From positions 554,101-618,100 of the forward strand of contig NZ_LMPO01000009.1 of the NCBI RefSeq assembly GCF_001424385.1: a stretch of DNA of 64,000 bases, in the 5' to 3' direction. The position numbers and the translations under genes were made by a program. This document shows, piece by piece, positions 53,888 through 63,884 of this stretch (position 1 is the first letter of the stretch; every line of letters begins with the position of its first letter). The notes beneath the pieces are model-generated. The model was not told where the DNA came from. It ran no database searches and saw only the letters and a list, made by a program, of their open reading frames with translations. Source of the stretch: Curtobacterium sp. Leaf183 (GTDB taxonomy: Bacteria > Actinomycetota > Actinomycetes > Actinomycetales > Microbacteriaceae).

Positions 53888-55014
53888 CGGGTGCCTCCTC
53901 GGGCGTCGTTCTGGGGGTACGGACCGCTCTGACGGTCCTGCGGCGCGTGCCCGCGACGCTCGGCGCGGTTCGCGCCGCCCGGGTTCGGCGTCGGGGCGGT
54001 CCCCCGGCCACCGGGGCGATGACCGGCCTGTTCCGCCAGACGCTGTTCGTCGTAGACCGTGTAGGCGTCGACGATGCGCCCGACGAGCGTGTGCCGGACC
54101 ACGTCCTCGCTGCCGAGCCGGGCGAAGTGGATGTCCTGCACCTCGGAGAGGATCTGCGTGACGAGTCGGAGCCCCGAGAGGTTGCCCGGCAGGTCGACCT
54201 GTGTGATGTCACCCGTGACGACCATCTTCGACCCGAAGCCGAGTCGCGTCAGGAACATCTTCATCTGCTCGGGCGTGGTGTTCTGCGCTTCGTCGAGGAC
54301 GACGAACGAGTCGTTCAGCGTGCGACCGCGCATGTACGCCAGAGGAGCCACCTCGACCGTGCCCGCCGCGAGCAGCTTCGGCACGAGCTCGGGGTCCATC
54401 ATCTCGTTGAGCGCGTCGTACAGGGGCCGCAGGTACGGGTCGATCTTGTCGGTCAGCGTGCCGGGCAGGAAGCCGAGGCGCTCGCCCGCTTCGACCGCGG
54501 GCCGGGTCAGGATGATGCGGGTGACCTCGCGCCGCTGCAGGGCCTGCACCGCCTTCGCCATCGCCAGGTACGTCTTGCCGGTGCCGGCGGGACCGATGCC
54601 GAACGTGATGGTGTTCACGTCGATGGCGTCGACGTAGCGGCGCTGCCCGTCGGTCTTGGGACGCACGGACTTGTTGCGGCTGGACACGATCGGCGCACCG
54701 AAGACGTCGGCGGGGCTGCGCGCCTCGTCGATGATCCGGGCCGAGGTCGGGATGTCGCCCTGCCCGATGTCCTGTCCGCGCTTGACCATGCCGACGAGCT
54801 CGTCGACGAGCGCGCGGGCTCGGGCGACGTCGCGCTCCGGCCCCGTGAGGGTGACCTCGTTGCCGCGGACCAGGACCCGGACGCCCGGGTACTGGCGTTC
54901 GACGGTCTTCAGCAGTCGGTCCTGGGGGCCGAGCAACTGGACCATCGCGATCCCGTCGACACTGAGTTCCGAGACGGCTTCCGTCTCGGTGGGTGCGGTT
55001 TCGTCAGCTGGCAA
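53884..55014 (-). CDS. phoH: PhoH-like ATPase
   Basis: This protein of about 376 aa has Walker [13 protein letters not shown] and Walker [12 protein letters not shown], with a KH-like N-terminal part. I took the TTG at 55014 as the start because AGGAAGG lies about six bases upstream and no ATG or GTG fits; it overlaps the end of the HIT gene. The C-terminal 45 residues are a Pro/Gly/Arg-rich tail. PhoH, YbeY and Era cluster in many bacteria and act around rRNA and ribosomes. Confidence 0.9.
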   Translation of the reverse strand: MPADETAPTETEAVSELSVDGIAMVQLLGPQDRLLKTVERQYPGVRVLVRGNEVTLTGPERDVARARALVDELVGMVKRGQDIGQGDIPTSARIIDEARSPADVFGAPIVSSRNKSVRPKTDGQRRYVDAIDVNTITFGIGPAGTGKTYLAMAKAVQALQRREVTRIILTRPAVEAGERLGFLPGTLTDKIDPYLRPLYDALNEMMDPELVPKLLAAGTVEVAPLAYMRGRTLNDSFVVLDEAQNTTPEQMKMFLTRLGFGSKMVVTGDITQVDLPGNLSGLRLVTQILSEVQDIHFARLGSEDVVRHTLVGRIVDAYTVYDEQRLAEQAGHRPGGRGTAPTPNPGGANRAERRGHAPQDRQSGPYPQNDARGGTR

Positions 55015-55345
55015 GGGTGCCTTCCTGCAGGTCGCCTGCGAGTACGTGCGCGTGCACGTGGAACACGGTCTGTCCGGCGGATTCGCCGGTGTTGAAGACG
55101 AGACGGTACTGGCCGCCGGCACGCTCGTCGGCGATGCGTTGCGCGGTGGCCACCATGTGGGCGAGGAGTCCGGGGTCCCCGGCGGCCAACTCGGTCACGT
55201 TGGCGTAGTCCTCGGTCTTTGGGACGACCAGCACGTGTACGGGGGCCTTCGGGGCGATGTCCTCGAACGCGATGACGCGGTCGTCCTCGGTGACGACGGT
55301 CGCCGGGATCTCGCGCGCGATGATCTTCGAGAAGACGCTGCTCAT
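55004..55345 (-). CDS. HIT-family hydrolase (Hint type)
   Basis: This 113 aa protein has the HIT motif HVHAH at 96-100 and the Hint-type opening MSSVFSKIIAREIPA. Members hydrolyse nucleoside phosphoramidates, including aminoacyl adenylates. The start at 55345 is preferred over a further in-frame start upstream because it gives the normal length. Confidence 0.92.
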   Translation of the reverse strand: MSSVFSKIIAREIPATVVTEDDRVIAFEDIAPKAPVHVLVVPKTEDYANVTELAAGDPGLLAHMVATAQRIADERAGGQYRLVFNTGESAGQTVFHVHAHVLAGDLQEGTLAS

Positions 55346-55385
55346 GGACCCATCGTAGGACGCGCCACTGACCGGCACACCGAGT

Positions 55386-56129
55386 TCACCAGCGCCCCAG
55401 CCGCGACTGCAGCACCGCGAGCGCCGCGGGGCCGGCGGTGGACGTCCGCAGCACGGTGTCGCCCAGACGGACTCGGACGGCCCCGGCTGCGGACAGCCGG
55501 TCGAGCTCCGAGGCGTCGATGCCGCCCTCGGGTCCGACGACCAGCGCGATCGAGGTGGCGTCCGCCGGTGGTTCCCACGTCGCGAGCCGCTCGGTGGCGG
55601 TCGGGTCGAGGACCAGGACCACGACGCCGGCGGACGGCGCTGTGGTCGCGGCGATCGCGGTCGTCGTCACCGGGTCCGACACCGACGGCACGCGCGACCG
55701 GATGGCCTGTTTCGCCGCCTCGTGCGCGATGGCCTGCCACCGGGCCCGGCCCTTCGCGACCTTCGCGCCCTCCCACCGTGAGACACTCCGGGCCGCTGCC
55801 CACGGCACGACGTGGTCGACACCGATCTCGGTCGCCGCCTGCACGGCCATCTCGTCGCGACCGCCCTTGGCGAGCGCCTGCACGAGCGTCAGCGACGGCA
55901 CGGGGACGGGCGAGGTGGTGATCGTCGCGACGGTGAGCACGAGTGCGTCGCGGTCGACGGACTCGACCGGCCCGACGACGACGGTGCCCCGGCCGTCGGA
56001 CAGCCGGAGCGTCTCGCCGACCCGCACGCGCGACACCGTGACGGCATGCCGGCCCTCGGGTCCGTCGAGGGCGACGGACCCGCCGACCGTCACGCCGTCG
56101 AGCGAGTCGACCAGGTAGAGCGACGCCAT
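55386..56129 (-). CDS. rsmE: 16S rRNA m3U1498 methyltransferase
   Basis: This 247 aa SPOUT enzyme has the knot motifs LVVGPEGGIDASEL and LGDTVLRTSTAGPAAL, which bind S-adenosylmethionine, behind an N-terminal PUA-like domain. The start ATG shares one base with the dnaJ stop. Confidence 0.93.
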   Translation of the reverse strand: MASLYLVDSLDGVTVGGSVALDGPEGRHAVTVSRVRVGETLRLSDGRGTVVVGPVESVDRDALVLTVATITTSPVPVPSLTLVQALAKGGRDEMAVQAATEIGVDHVVPWAAARSVSRWEGAKVAKGRARWQAIAHEAAKQAIRSRVPSVSDPVTTTAIAATTAPSAGVVVLVLDPTATERLATWEPPADATSIALVVGPEGGIDASELDRLSAAGAVRVRLGDTVLRTSTAGPAALAVLQSRLGRW

Positions 56130-57247
56130 CAGAAGTTGAAGAAGCGGTCGCGCAGCTTGCCGAACATGCCCTGTTGGAAGCGGGCGAGCTGCGGCGGCGA
56201 CGCCTTGTGCGACTTGGCGAGCTGTTCGACCAGGCCACGCTCCTTGTGCGAGAGCTTTGTGGGGGTGACGACCTGCACGCCGACCCGGAGGTCGCCACGG
56301 CCGCTCCCGCGCAGCTTCGTCACACCGCGGTCCTTGAGCACGAGCACGTCGGCGCTCTGCACGCCCGGGCGGATCTCGAGCTGGACCGGACCGTCGAGCC
56401 CGTCGATCGTGGTGGTGGTGCCGAGGACGGCGTCGGTCATCGCGACCTCGAGGGTGGCGAGCAGGTCGTCCCCGTCGCGACTGAAGACGTCGTGGTGCCG
56501 CACGCGGATCTCGAGGTACAGGTCACCAGCGGGACCGCCCGCGGGACCGACCTCGCCCTGACCGGGCATCTGCAGCCGCAGACCGGAGTCGACGCCGGCG
56601 GGCACGTCGACGGGGACGGTCCGACGTGCGCGGACGCGCCCCTGGCCCTGGCACGTCGGGCACGGGTTGGGGATGACGGTGCCGTGTCCGCGGCAGGTGC
56701 CGCACGGGGCGCTCGTCACCACGTTGCCGAGGAGCGAGCGGACCTGGCGCTGGATGTGCCCGGTCCCGCCGCAGATGTCACACGTGCGAGGGCTGGTGCC
56801 GGGAGCGCAGCAGGAACCGCCGCACGTCTCGCAGAGCACGGCCGTGTCGACCTCGACGTCCTTGTGGGTGCCGAAGACGACCTCGTCCAGGTCGACCTCG
56901 ATGCGGAGCAGGGCGTCCTGCCCGCGCTCGGCGCGGCTGCGGGGACCGTTGCCACGGCCACCACCACCCCCACCACCACCGAAGAAGGCGTCGAAGATGT
57001 CGCTGAACCCACCCGCGCCACCGCCGCCGAACGGGCTGTCGGCCGAGGGGCCGGCGTCGTAGCGGCGTCGCTGCTCGGGATCGCTCAGCACGTCGTACGC
57101 GTGCGTCACGTCCTTGAAGCGCTCGGCTGCGTCGGGGCTCGGGTTCACGTCGGGGTGGAGCTCGCGCGCGAGTCGGCGGTACGCCTTCTTGATGTCGGCG
57201 TCGGCCGCGTCGCGCGGGACACCGAGGACGTCGTAGTGGTCTGCCAC
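56129..57247 (-). CDS. dnaJ: Chaperone DnaJ
   Basis: This 372 aa co-chaperone stimulates DnaK. The J domain (1-70) has the HPD triad, followed by a Gly/Phe-rich part with a run of glycines near residue 85. The zinc region has four Cys repeats, the first altered to CETCGGSC in place of the normal CxxCxGxG. The C-terminal substrate-binding domain is complete. The genes hrcA and dnaJ lie in this order, which suggests heat control through the operator upstream of hrcA. Confidence 0.95.
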   Translation of the reverse strand: MADHYDVLGVPRDAADADIKKAYRRLARELHPDVNPSPDAAERFKDVTHAYDVLSDPEQRRRYDAGPSADSPFGGGGAGGFSDIFDAFFGGGGGGGGRGNGPRSRAERGQDALLRIEVDLDEVVFGTHKDVEVDTAVLCETCGGSCCAPGTSPRTCDICGGTGHIQRQVRSLLGNVVTSAPCGTCRGHGTVIPNPCPTCQGQGRVRARRTVPVDVPAGVDSGLRLQMPGQGEVGPAGGPAGDLYLEIRVRHHDVFSRDGDDLLATLEVAMTDAVLGTTTTIDGLDGPVQLEIRPGVQSADVLVLKDRGVTKLRGSGRGDLRVGVQVVTPTKLSHKERGLVEQLAKSHKASPPQLARFQQGMFGKLRDRFFNF

Positions 57248-57291
57248 GTGTTCCTCAGGAGGTTTCGTCGGTGGTGTGGATGGATCGGTCT

Positions 57292-57301
57292 GGAGGCCCG
57301 G
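57292..57301 (+). repeat. GGAGGCCCGG intergenic decamer in the hrcA-dnaJ gap
   Basis: This copy lies in the 123-base gap between dnaJ and hrcA. No clear hairpin surrounds it here, unlike the copies at 44575 and 46817. Confidence 0.45.
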
Positions 57302-57370
57302 GGTGCGTCCGGACAGCCTGGTGCGTCGTCGGGGTGGCGCGCACCGAGGCGGCGGACACCGGGGCGGTCG

Positions 57371-58393
57371 TCAATTCTCCCCGAGCAGTCTGGACAGGTA
57401 CCGCGCGACCGCGCGGACCGCGGCCATGTTCGACCCGTAGTCCATGCGGGTCGGCCCGAGGACGCCCAGTCGGGCGACCTCGCCGCCGGCCGCGACGTAC
57501 CCGCCGGCGACGATGCTGGTGGCGTCGAGGCCGTACTCGGCGTTCTCGACGCCGATGCGCGCGGTGACCGCGGCATCGTCGAGCTGCATCTCCCCGAACA
57601 GCCGGAGCAGGGTCACCTGTTCCTCGATCGCCTCGAGCACCGGGAAGAGGCCACCGGAGAAGTCCGACTCGCTCTTCGCCAGGTTCGCGGCGCCCGCCAT
57701 CAACAGGCGATCCTGCCGGTTGGCGGCGACCTGGTCGATCAGCGTCGCCACGACGACCCCGGCGAGGGTCTGGGACTCGGGACGGATCTGCGCCGGGATC
57801 GCACGGAGCGCCCGGGGGACGTCGTGCAGCAGCAGTCCGACGGTCGCACCGTTGAGCACGGTGCGGAGCTCGACCAGTGCGGACTCGTCGAGGTCGACGT
57901 CGGTCTCGACCACGCGCTGCTCGACCCGGGCCGTGTCGGTGATCAGGACGACCATGAGGCGGGTGTCGCCGAGCCGGACCAGCTCGACGTGCTGGACCCG
58001 CGCGCGGACCATCGACGGGTACTGCACGAGCGCGACCTGGTTCGTCAGCTGGCTGAGCAGCCGGACCGTGCGGCTCAGGACGTCGTCGAGGTCGTTCGAC
58101 GCCCCGAGGAAGGTCTCGATCGCCTGCCGCTGCGCGCTGGTCAACGGACGGGCGGCAGCCAGGTGGTCGACGAAGAGCCGGTAGCCCTTGTCGGTCGGCA
58201 CCCGGCCGGACGACGTGTGCGGCGCGATGATGAGCTGCTCGTCCTCGAGCAGGGCCATGTCGTTGCGGATCGTCGCTGCGCTGACGCCGAACGCGTGGCG
58301 CTCGACGATGGTCTTGGACCCGACGGGCTCGCGCGAGGCGACGTAGTCCCGCACGATGGCCTTGAGGACTTCGAGGGAGCGTTCACTGACCAC
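57371..58393 (-). CDS. hrcA: Heat-inducible transcriptional repressor HrcA
   Basis: This 340 aa repressor has a winged helix N-terminus (SAATIRNDMALLEDEQL) and the GAF-like dimer domain. It binds CIRCE operators and is released when unfolded proteins occupy the chaperones. The GTG start at 58393 has AGGAAGG upstream. A CIRCE element lies 20 bases before it, so the gene is self-regulated. Confidence 0.95.
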   Translation of the reverse strand: MVSERSLEVLKAIVRDYVASREPVGSKTIVERHAFGVSAATIRNDMALLEDEQLIIAPHTSSGRVPTDKGYRLFVDHLAAARPLTSAQRQAIETFLGASNDLDDVLSRTVRLLSQLTNQVALVQYPSMVRARVQHVELVRLGDTRLMVVLITDTARVEQRVVETDVDLDESALVELRTVLNGATVGLLLHDVPRALRAIPAQIRPESQTLAGVVVATLIDQVAANRQDRLLMAGAANLAKSESDFSGGLFPVLEAIEEQVTLLRLFGEMQLDDAAVTARIGVENAEYGLDATSIVAGGYVAAGGEVARLGVLGPTRMDYGSNMAAVRAVARYLSRLLGEN

Positions 58394-58413
58394 CGGGACC
58401 CCTTCCTGTCGCA

Positions 58414-58440
58414 CTGGCACTCGGACGTGTCGAGTGCTGA
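58414..58440 (-). promoter_or_regulatory. CIRCE operator upstream of hrcA
   Basis: On the minus strand it reads TCAGCACTC-N9-GAGTGCCAG. It keeps the consensus core GCACTC-N9-GAGTGC with small changes in the outer bases. The position next to hrcA makes it a clear HrcA binding site. Confidence 0.9.
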
Positions 58441-58499
58441 TCCTACGCCCGGGCACCGACGTCAGGCACTTCTGCGCACCGTGCCGATACGCTCTGGGC

Positions 58500-58907
58500 A
58501 TGAGCTACGGACAGCCGCCGAACGGACCCCAGGGCTACGGACAGCAGCCCGGCGGGCCCCAGTACCAGCCGCCCCGGCCGATGTCGCCCGAGGACCAGCG
58601 CCTCTGGGCCACGCTGACGCACATCGGCGGCATCTTCTTCAACTTCATCGTGCCGCTCGTCGCCTACGTCGTGCTGCGTGACCGAGGGCAGTTCGTCCGT
58701 GAGCACACCCGCCAGGCACTGAACTTCCACATCACCGTCGCGATCGCGAGCTTCGTCTCGGGCCTGCTGACGGTCGTGCTGATCGGGTTCGTCCTGCTGC
58801 CCGTCATCGGCGTGCTCGTGGTCGTCTTCGCGATCATGGCTGCCGTCGCCGCGAACCAGGGTCGGTTCTACCAGTACCCGCTCACGTTCCAGTTCATCAA
58901 GGCCTAG
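58500..58907 (+). CDS. DUF4870 family membrane protein
   Basis: This 135 aa protein begins with a Gly/Gln/Pro-rich cytoplasmic tail of about 28 residues. It is followed by the DUF4870 pattern, SPEDQRLWATLTHIGGIFFN and LRDRGQFVREHTRQALNFHI, and then two or three helices. No function is known. It is divergent from hrcA, and its stop overlaps the convergent hemW stop. Confidence 0.85.
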   Translation: MSYGQPPNGPQGYGQQPGGPQYQPPRPMSPEDQRLWATLTHIGGIFFNFIVPLVAYVVLRDRGQFVREHTRQALNFHITVAIASFVSGLLTVVLIGFVLLPVIGVLVVVFAIMAAVAANQGRFYQYPLTFQFIKA

Positions 58908-60136
58908 TCGAGCAGCTCGCGCACCACCGCGTCCGCGAGCAACCGGCCCCGGAGCGTCAGGTCCAGGCGCCCCGCCGTGCCGGGCGTGCCGAGGGCACTG
59001 CGGCCGTCCACGAGACCGCGTGCGATGAGTCCCGCCACCCGGCCACGGGCCTCCTGGCGGAGCTCGGACGTCGTGAGCTCCCCGCGCACGCGTGCCGCGA
59101 GCAGCACGCGCTCGACGTACCGGGTCTCGTCGTCGATGGTCTCGCGACCGGCGGCCGGGGACTCGGCAGCCAGCACCCGGGCGGCGTACGCCGCGGGGTG
59201 CTTGACGTTCCACCAGCGGGTGCCGGCGACGCTCGAGTGCGCGCCGGGTCCGACACCCCACCAGTCGTGGCCCTTCCAGTACGACAGGTTGTGCCGACTG
59301 GCCTGGGCATCGCCGCGCGCCCAGTTCGAGACCTCGTACCAGCCGTAGCCCGCCTCGCCCAGGACCCGGTCGGCCAGCTCGTACATGTCGGCGGCCAGGT
59401 CGTCGTCCGGTGCCGGCAGCTCGCCCCGGGACACCGCGCGGCCCATCGCGGTGCCGTCCTCGACGATGAGCGAGTAGGCCGAGACGTGGTCCGGCTCACA
59501 CGCGATCGCGGCGTCCAGTGACGTCCGCCAGTCGTCGAGGGACTCCCCCGGGGTCGAGTAGATCAGGTCGAGCGAGACGTCGAGGCCCTGCTGCTTGGCC
59601 AGGTCCACGACGATCGGCACGCGCTCGGGGTCGTGGGTGCGGTCGAGGGTGGCGAGCACGTGCGGCACCGCCGACTGCATGCCGAAGCTCATCCGGTTGA
59701 ACCCGCCGGCGCGGAGCGTCTCGAGCGAGGACGCGTCGACCGAGTCGGGGTTCGCCTCGGTGGTGATCTCGGCCCCGGGCAGGATGCCCCACGTGTCGTC
59801 GACGGCCCGGAGGATCATCGCTAAGTCGCTCGCCGGCAGCATCGTCGGGGTGCCGCCACCGAAGAACACGGTGGAGACGGGCCGGCGCGGGACACCGGAC
59901 CGGTCGAGCACCTGCGCCGCCCACTGGATCTCGCGCACCGCGTGCCCGGCGTAGTCGTCACGGCGGACCCCGCGCAGCTCGGAGGCCGTGTACGTGTTGA
60001 AGTCGCAGTACCCGCAGCGCACCCGACAGAAGGGCACGTGCACGTACACGCCGAAGGGGACGTCGCCCGCGTCAGCCCGCGGTGTGAGGAGTCCGTCCGC
60101 GGGTGCCGGGTCAGCGATCGGGAGAGCACTCGGCAT
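58904..60136 (-). CDS. hemW: Radical SAM protein HemW
   Basis: This 410 aa protein is related to the oxygen-independent coproporphyrinogen oxidase HemN. It has the cluster motif with Cys37, Cys41 and Cys44 (PFCRVRCGYCDF) and the STVFFGGGTPTML block. HemW proteins bind heme and probably deliver it; they lack coproporphyrinogen oxidase activity. The start at 60136 has GGAG four bases upstream; ATG 60145 is an alternative. Confidence 0.9.
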   Translation of the reverse strand: MPSALPIADPAPADGLLTPRADAGDVPFGVYVHVPFCRVRCGYCDFNTYTASELRGVRRDDYAGHAVREIQWAAQVLDRSGVPRRPVSTVFFGGGTPTMLPASDLAMILRAVDDTWGILPGAEITTEANPDSVDASSLETLRAGGFNRMSFGMQSAVPHVLATLDRTHDPERVPIVVDLAKQQGLDVSLDLIYSTPGESLDDWRTSLDAAIACEPDHVSAYSLIVEDGTAMGRAVSRGELPAPDDDLAADMYELADRVLGEAGYGWYEVSNWARGDAQASRHNLSYWKGHDWWGVGPGAHSSVAGTRWWNVKHPAAYAARVLAAESPAAGRETIDDETRYVERVLLAARVRGELTTSELRQEARGRVAGLIARGLVDGRSALGTPGTAGRLDLTLRGRLLADAVVRELLD

Positions 60137-60164
60137 GGACTCCATTGTCCGCCATGATGGAGCC

Positions 60165-60866
60165 ATGGAGCACCACACCGTCCCGACCACGGTGCTGTGG
60201 GACATCGACGGCACCCTCGTCCGCAACGCGACCTCGCCGGGCAACCTCTACCACCTGGCCCTCGAGCGCGCCATCGGCCGGGACCTCCCTCAGCTCGTCG
60301 GGCACCAGCACGGCCGGACCGACGCCGGCATCATCGCCGAGCACGTCCGCGCCCACGACCTGGGCGACGAGGTCATCCCGGTCGTCAGCCGACACCTGCG
60401 CGACCTGTCCGAGGAACGACACCGCTCGGGCGAGCACCGGGTCGCCGCTCCGGGCGCAACCGCACTCGTCGCCCGCTTCGGCACGCTCGGGTGGCGGAAC
60501 GGCCTGCTCACCGGCAACTCGGCGTACCGGGCGCGGGTCAAGCTCGCCGGTGCGGGCTTCGACGTCGACGCCTTCGACTGGGACCACTCGTACTTCGGCG
60601 ACGAGGCGGTCGAGCGCTCCGGCGTCACCGCCCTCGCGGCCGCCGCCCTGGCCGGTACCCGCGCCGTGATCGTCGGCGACACCCCCCGCGACGGTGAGGC
60701 CGCGGACGCCGCGGGCATCCCGTTCCTCGCCGTCGCGACCGGGGTCTACGACGTCGACGCGCTCCGCCACACCAACGCCGTCGCGATCGCCCGGGACTGC
60801 GTGTCCGACGCGCCGCTCATCGAGGACGCCATCGCGGCGCTGCCACCGCTGCGACACGAGGACTGA
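60165..60866 (+). CDS. HAD-family hydrolase
   Basis: This 233 aa phosphatase-like protein has the catalytic DxD motif (Asp13, Asp15 in LWDIDGTLV), motif II LLTGNS and motif IV VGDTPRDGEAA. A helical cap lies at about 20-90. The substrate is likely to be a small phosphorylated metabolite. It is divergent from hemW. Confidence 0.87.
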   Translation: MEHHTVPTTVLWDIDGTLVRNATSPGNLYHLALERAIGRDLPQLVGHQHGRTDAGIIAEHVRAHDLGDEVIPVVSRHLRDLSEERHRSGEHRVAAPGATALVARFGTLGWRNGLLTGNSAYRARVKLAGAGFDVDAFDWDHSYFGDEAVERSGVTALAAAALAGTRAVIVGDTPRDGEAADAAGIPFLAVATGVYDVDALRHTNAVAIARDCVSDAPLIEDAIAALPPLRHED

Positions 60867-60873
60867 CCGCGGA

Positions 60874-61521
60874 CTAGTCCCCGCGCAGCGCCGTCAGGTA
60901 CTTCTCTGCCATGACACGCTGCTGACGACGGAGCAGCGGCGCGACGAAGCGCCACTTCGCGCTGGCCGGCTGCGAGAACTGCCGGATCTGCAGCCACACC
61001 GAGCCGTCGGCGGTGCGCTCGACGACGAAGGACTCCTCGCCCGACAGGGGGTGCCCCTCGAGCGTGCCGTAGGCGAAGCCCTTGCGGTCGGCTTCGTCGA
61101 TGACCGACACGACGCGCACCGGCGCGTGGACCGTCTGCCCGAACGCGTGCATCGTCAGCACGGCGCTGGTGCCTGCGGTGACGAGCGGGGTGCCGTCGGC
61201 CGAGAACTGCTCGACGCGCGGCGTGCCGATCGAGGCCGGTCGGATCGGCACCCCCTGGTCGTCGAAGGTCACCGGGTTGTAGCGGACCTCGTCGTCGTCG
61301 GGCGCCTGGTCGACGCGGACCCCGATGCCGCTGCGCTCCTGGATCTGCCACGTGAGCGCCTGGGTCACCGCGGTCTCGAACCGCTGGTCGCCGTGGCCGA
61401 TCCGGGCCCGGGATTCGGCCGGCGTGAAGCCCTCGGGCGGGTACGTCATGAGGTCCGGCGCCTGCGTCGCACCGACCGCTCCGTAGGTCAGGGCGGTCAG
61501 GTACCCTCCGCGGCTGCTCAT
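60874..61521 (-). CDS. DUF1990 family protein
   Basis: This 215 aa protein has the actinobacterial DUF1990 pattern with the RVVSVIDEADRKGFAYGTL and GHPLSGEESFVVE blocks. No function is known to me. No signal peptide is visible. It faces the HAD gene, with seven bases between the stops. Confidence 0.82.
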   Translation of the reverse strand: MSSRGGYLTALTYGAVGATQAPDLMTYPPEGFTPAESRARIGHGDQRFETAVTQALTWQIQERSGIGVRVDQAPDDDEVRYNPVTFDDQGVPIRPASIGTPRVEQFSADGTPLVTAGTSAVLTMHAFGQTVHAPVRVVSVIDEADRKGFAYGTLEGHPLSGEESFVVERTADGSVWLQIRQFSQPASAKWRFVAPLLRRQQRVMAEKYLTALRGD

Positions 61522-61837
61522 GACGCAATCGTATCGGGGCGCGCGGACGTCGACGAACCAGGGCGGCGCACCGCCGGTGCACACCGCACTGGAGGCCCGG
61601 GGCCGTCGCGGACGCGTCCGTCGTGGGCAGCGTGCGTACCTCCACGACGCCCGTCCGGTGGTCCGCCGAGCGCTGCATGCGGGCAGCGGCGCGCTCGTGG
61701 TCGTCGTGACGACTGTGGGCGACGTCAGCGCGGCCGTGGACGTGCGCGTGCTGCGGACCGGGGCGGTGGGACCGGCCGCGGCGAGCCTCCCGGCGGTCTG
61801 CCCGACGGTCCTGCGCGCCCGGTCGCGCCGCTGGGAC
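61522..61837. other. 316-base gap between the DUF1990 gene and lepA
   Basis: The gap holds a GGAGGCCCGG decamer at 61591 and a short GCACC/GGTGC stem around 61568. It must contain the end of the lepA transcript and the promoter of the DUF1990 gene. No coding sequence stands out. Confidence 0.5.
61591..61600 (+). repeat. GGAGGCCCGG intergenic decamer, copy near lepA
   Basis: This copy is preceded by GCACT and lies in the gap behind lepA. Confidence 0.45.
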
Positions 61838-63685
61838 CTACTTCTTCTTCTCCTCGACGTCACCCGACAGCGCGGCGATGAAGGCTTCCTGCGGGACCTC
61901 GACGCGACCGATGGTCTTCATGCGCTTCTTGCCCTCCTTCTGCTTCTCGAGGAGCTTGCGCTTGCGGGTGATGTCACCGCCGTAGCACTTCGCGAGGACG
62001 TCCTTGCGCATCGCGCGGATGCTCTCGCGCGCGATGATCCGCGCGCCGATCGCGGCCTGGATCGGGACCTCGAACTGCTGGCGCGGGATGAGCTTGCGCA
62101 GACGCTCGGTCATCAGCGTGCCGTACGCGTACGCCTTGTCGCGGTGGACGATGGCGCTGAACGCGTCGACCTGGTCGCCCTGCAGCAGGATGTCGACCTT
62201 GACGAGGTCGGCCGCCTGGTCGCCGACCGGCTCGTAGTCCAGGCTGGCGTAGCCCTGCGTCTTGCTCTTGAGCTGGTCGAAGAAGTCGAACACGATCTCG
62301 CCGAGCGGGATCTGGTAGCGGATCTCGACACGGTCCTCGCCGAGGTACTCCATGCCGAGCAGGGAGCCGCGGCGCTGCTGGCAGAGCTCCATGATCGCCC
62401 CGACGTAGTCCTTCGGCGCCAGGATCGCGGCGCGGACCATGGGCTCACGGACCTCGACGATGCGCCCGGTCGGGAACTCGGAGGGGTTCGTGACCTCGGT
62501 GACCGAGTTGTCCTCGGTGGTGACCTCGTAGATGACGCTCGGGGCCGTGGTGATGAGGTCGAGCCCGAACTCGCGGGACAGGCGCTCGGTGATGATCTCG
62601 AGGTGCAGCAGCCCGAGGAACCCGCAGCGGAACCCGAAGCCGAGCGCGACCGAGGTCTCGGGTTCGTAGACGAGCGCCGCATCGGAGAGCTTGAGCTTGT
62701 CGAGCGCTTCACGGAGGTCCGGGTAGTCCGAGCCGTCGATCGGGTACAGGCCCGAGAACACCATGGGCTTCGGGTCGGTGTAGCCGGGCAGGGCCTCGGT
62801 CGCCGGCCGCTGCGCACTCGTGACGGTGTCGCCGACCTTGGACAGGCGGACGTCCTTCACGCCGGTGATGAGGTAGCCGACCTCGCCGACCGACAGGCCC
62901 TTCGTCGGGCTCGGCTCGGGGCTCGACACCCCGATCTCGAGGATCTCGTGCGTCGACTTGGTCGACATCATCTGGACCTTCTCGCGCGGGGCGATCGAGC
63001 CGTCGATCATGCGGATGTAGGTCACGACGCCGCGGTAGCTGTCGTAGACCGAGTCGAAGATCATCGCGCGGGGCGCGGCGTCGACACGACCGACGGGTGC
63101 CGGCACCGTGCGGACGACGAGGTCGAGGAGCTCCGGCACGCCGACACCGGTCTTGCCCGACACCCGGAGGACGTCCTCGGGCTTGCCGCCGATCAGCTGC
63201 GCGAGCTCGGCCGCGTACTTGTCCGGGTCAGCGGCGGGCAGGTCGATCTTGTTGAGGACCGGGATGATCTGCAGGTCGTTCTCGAGCGCCAGGTACAGGT
63301 TGGCCAGCGTCTGGGCCTCGATGCCCTGGGCGGCGTCGACCAGCAGGATCGCGCCCTCGCACGCCGCCAGCGACCGGGACACCTCGTACGAGAAGTCGAC
63401 GTGCCCGGGCGTGTCGATCATGTTCAGCGCGTAGGTCGCACCGTCGAGCTCCCACGGCATCCGGACGGCCTGCGACTTGATCGTGATGCCGCGTTCGCGC
63501 TCGATGTCCATCCGGTCGAGGTACTGCGCGCGCATCGCCCGGTCCTCGACGATGCCGGTGATCGACAGCATGCGGTCGGCCAGCGTCGACTTGCCGTGGT
63601 CGATGTGCGCGATGATGCAGAAGTTGCGGATCGCCTCGGCCGGAGTCGCGGCGGGCTCGAGCGGAGCGGATGCTTGTGGGCTCAC
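61838..63685 (-). CDS. lepA: Elongation factor 4 (LepA)
   Basis: This 615 aa translational GTPase remobilises stalled ribosomes. It has G1 [13 protein letters not shown]3 DTPGHVDF and G4 NKID, domain II, EF-G-like domains III and V, and the LepA-specific C-terminal domain with its basic [17 protein letters not shown] segment. The start at 63685 has a normal N-terminus. Confidence 0.96.
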   Translation of the reverse strand: MSPQASAPLEPAATPAEAIRNFCIIAHIDHGKSTLADRMLSITGIVEDRAMRAQYLDRMDIERERGITIKSQAVRMPWELDGATYALNMIDTPGHVDFSYEVSRSLAACEGAILLVDAAQGIEAQTLANLYLALENDLQIIPVLNKIDLPAADPDKYAAELAQLIGGKPEDVLRVSGKTGVGVPELLDLVVRTVPAPVGRVDAAPRAMIFDSVYDSYRGVVTYIRMIDGSIAPREKVQMMSTKSTHEILEIGVSSPEPSPTKGLSVGEVGYLITGVKDVRLSKVGDTVTSAQRPATEALPGYTDPKPMVFSGLYPIDGSDYPDLREALDKLKLSDAALVYEPETSVALGFGFRCGFLGLLHLEIITERLSREFGLDLITTAPSVIYEVTTEDNSVTEVTNPSEFPTGRIVEVREPMVRAAILAPKDYVGAIMELCQQRRGSLLGMEYLGEDRVEIRYQIPLGEIVFDFFDQLKSKTQGYASLDYEPVGDQAADLVKVDILLQGDQVDAFSAIVHRDKAYAYGTLMTERLRKLIPRQQFEVPIQAAIGARIIARESIRAMRKDVLAKCYGGDITRKRKLLEKQKEGKKRMKTIGRVEVPQEAFIAALSGDVEEKKK

Positions 63686-63799
63686 GGTTCCTCAGGTGGG
63701 TCGGACGGTCGGACGATTGTCCCACGGTTGCGCGGGCATCGGTGTCCCGGCGCCCGCTCGACGGGTGCACCGAGGATCGTGGACGTCCCTCGGCGACCG

Positions 63800-63834
63800 A
63801 GCGGGGCGCTCCCGCGGTGCGGGAGCGCCCCGCT
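63800..63834 (-). terminator. Terminator between the partial gene and lepA
   Basis: A perfect 16-bp stem (63800-63815 with 63819-63834) encloses a GGT loop. It lies about 50 bases behind the stop of the gene that enters from the right edge. Confidence 0.8.
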
Positions 63835-63884
63835 GTCATGGCGCCTGCTGCGTGGGCCGCGGTGTCAGCTGGTGCTCGTCGGGG

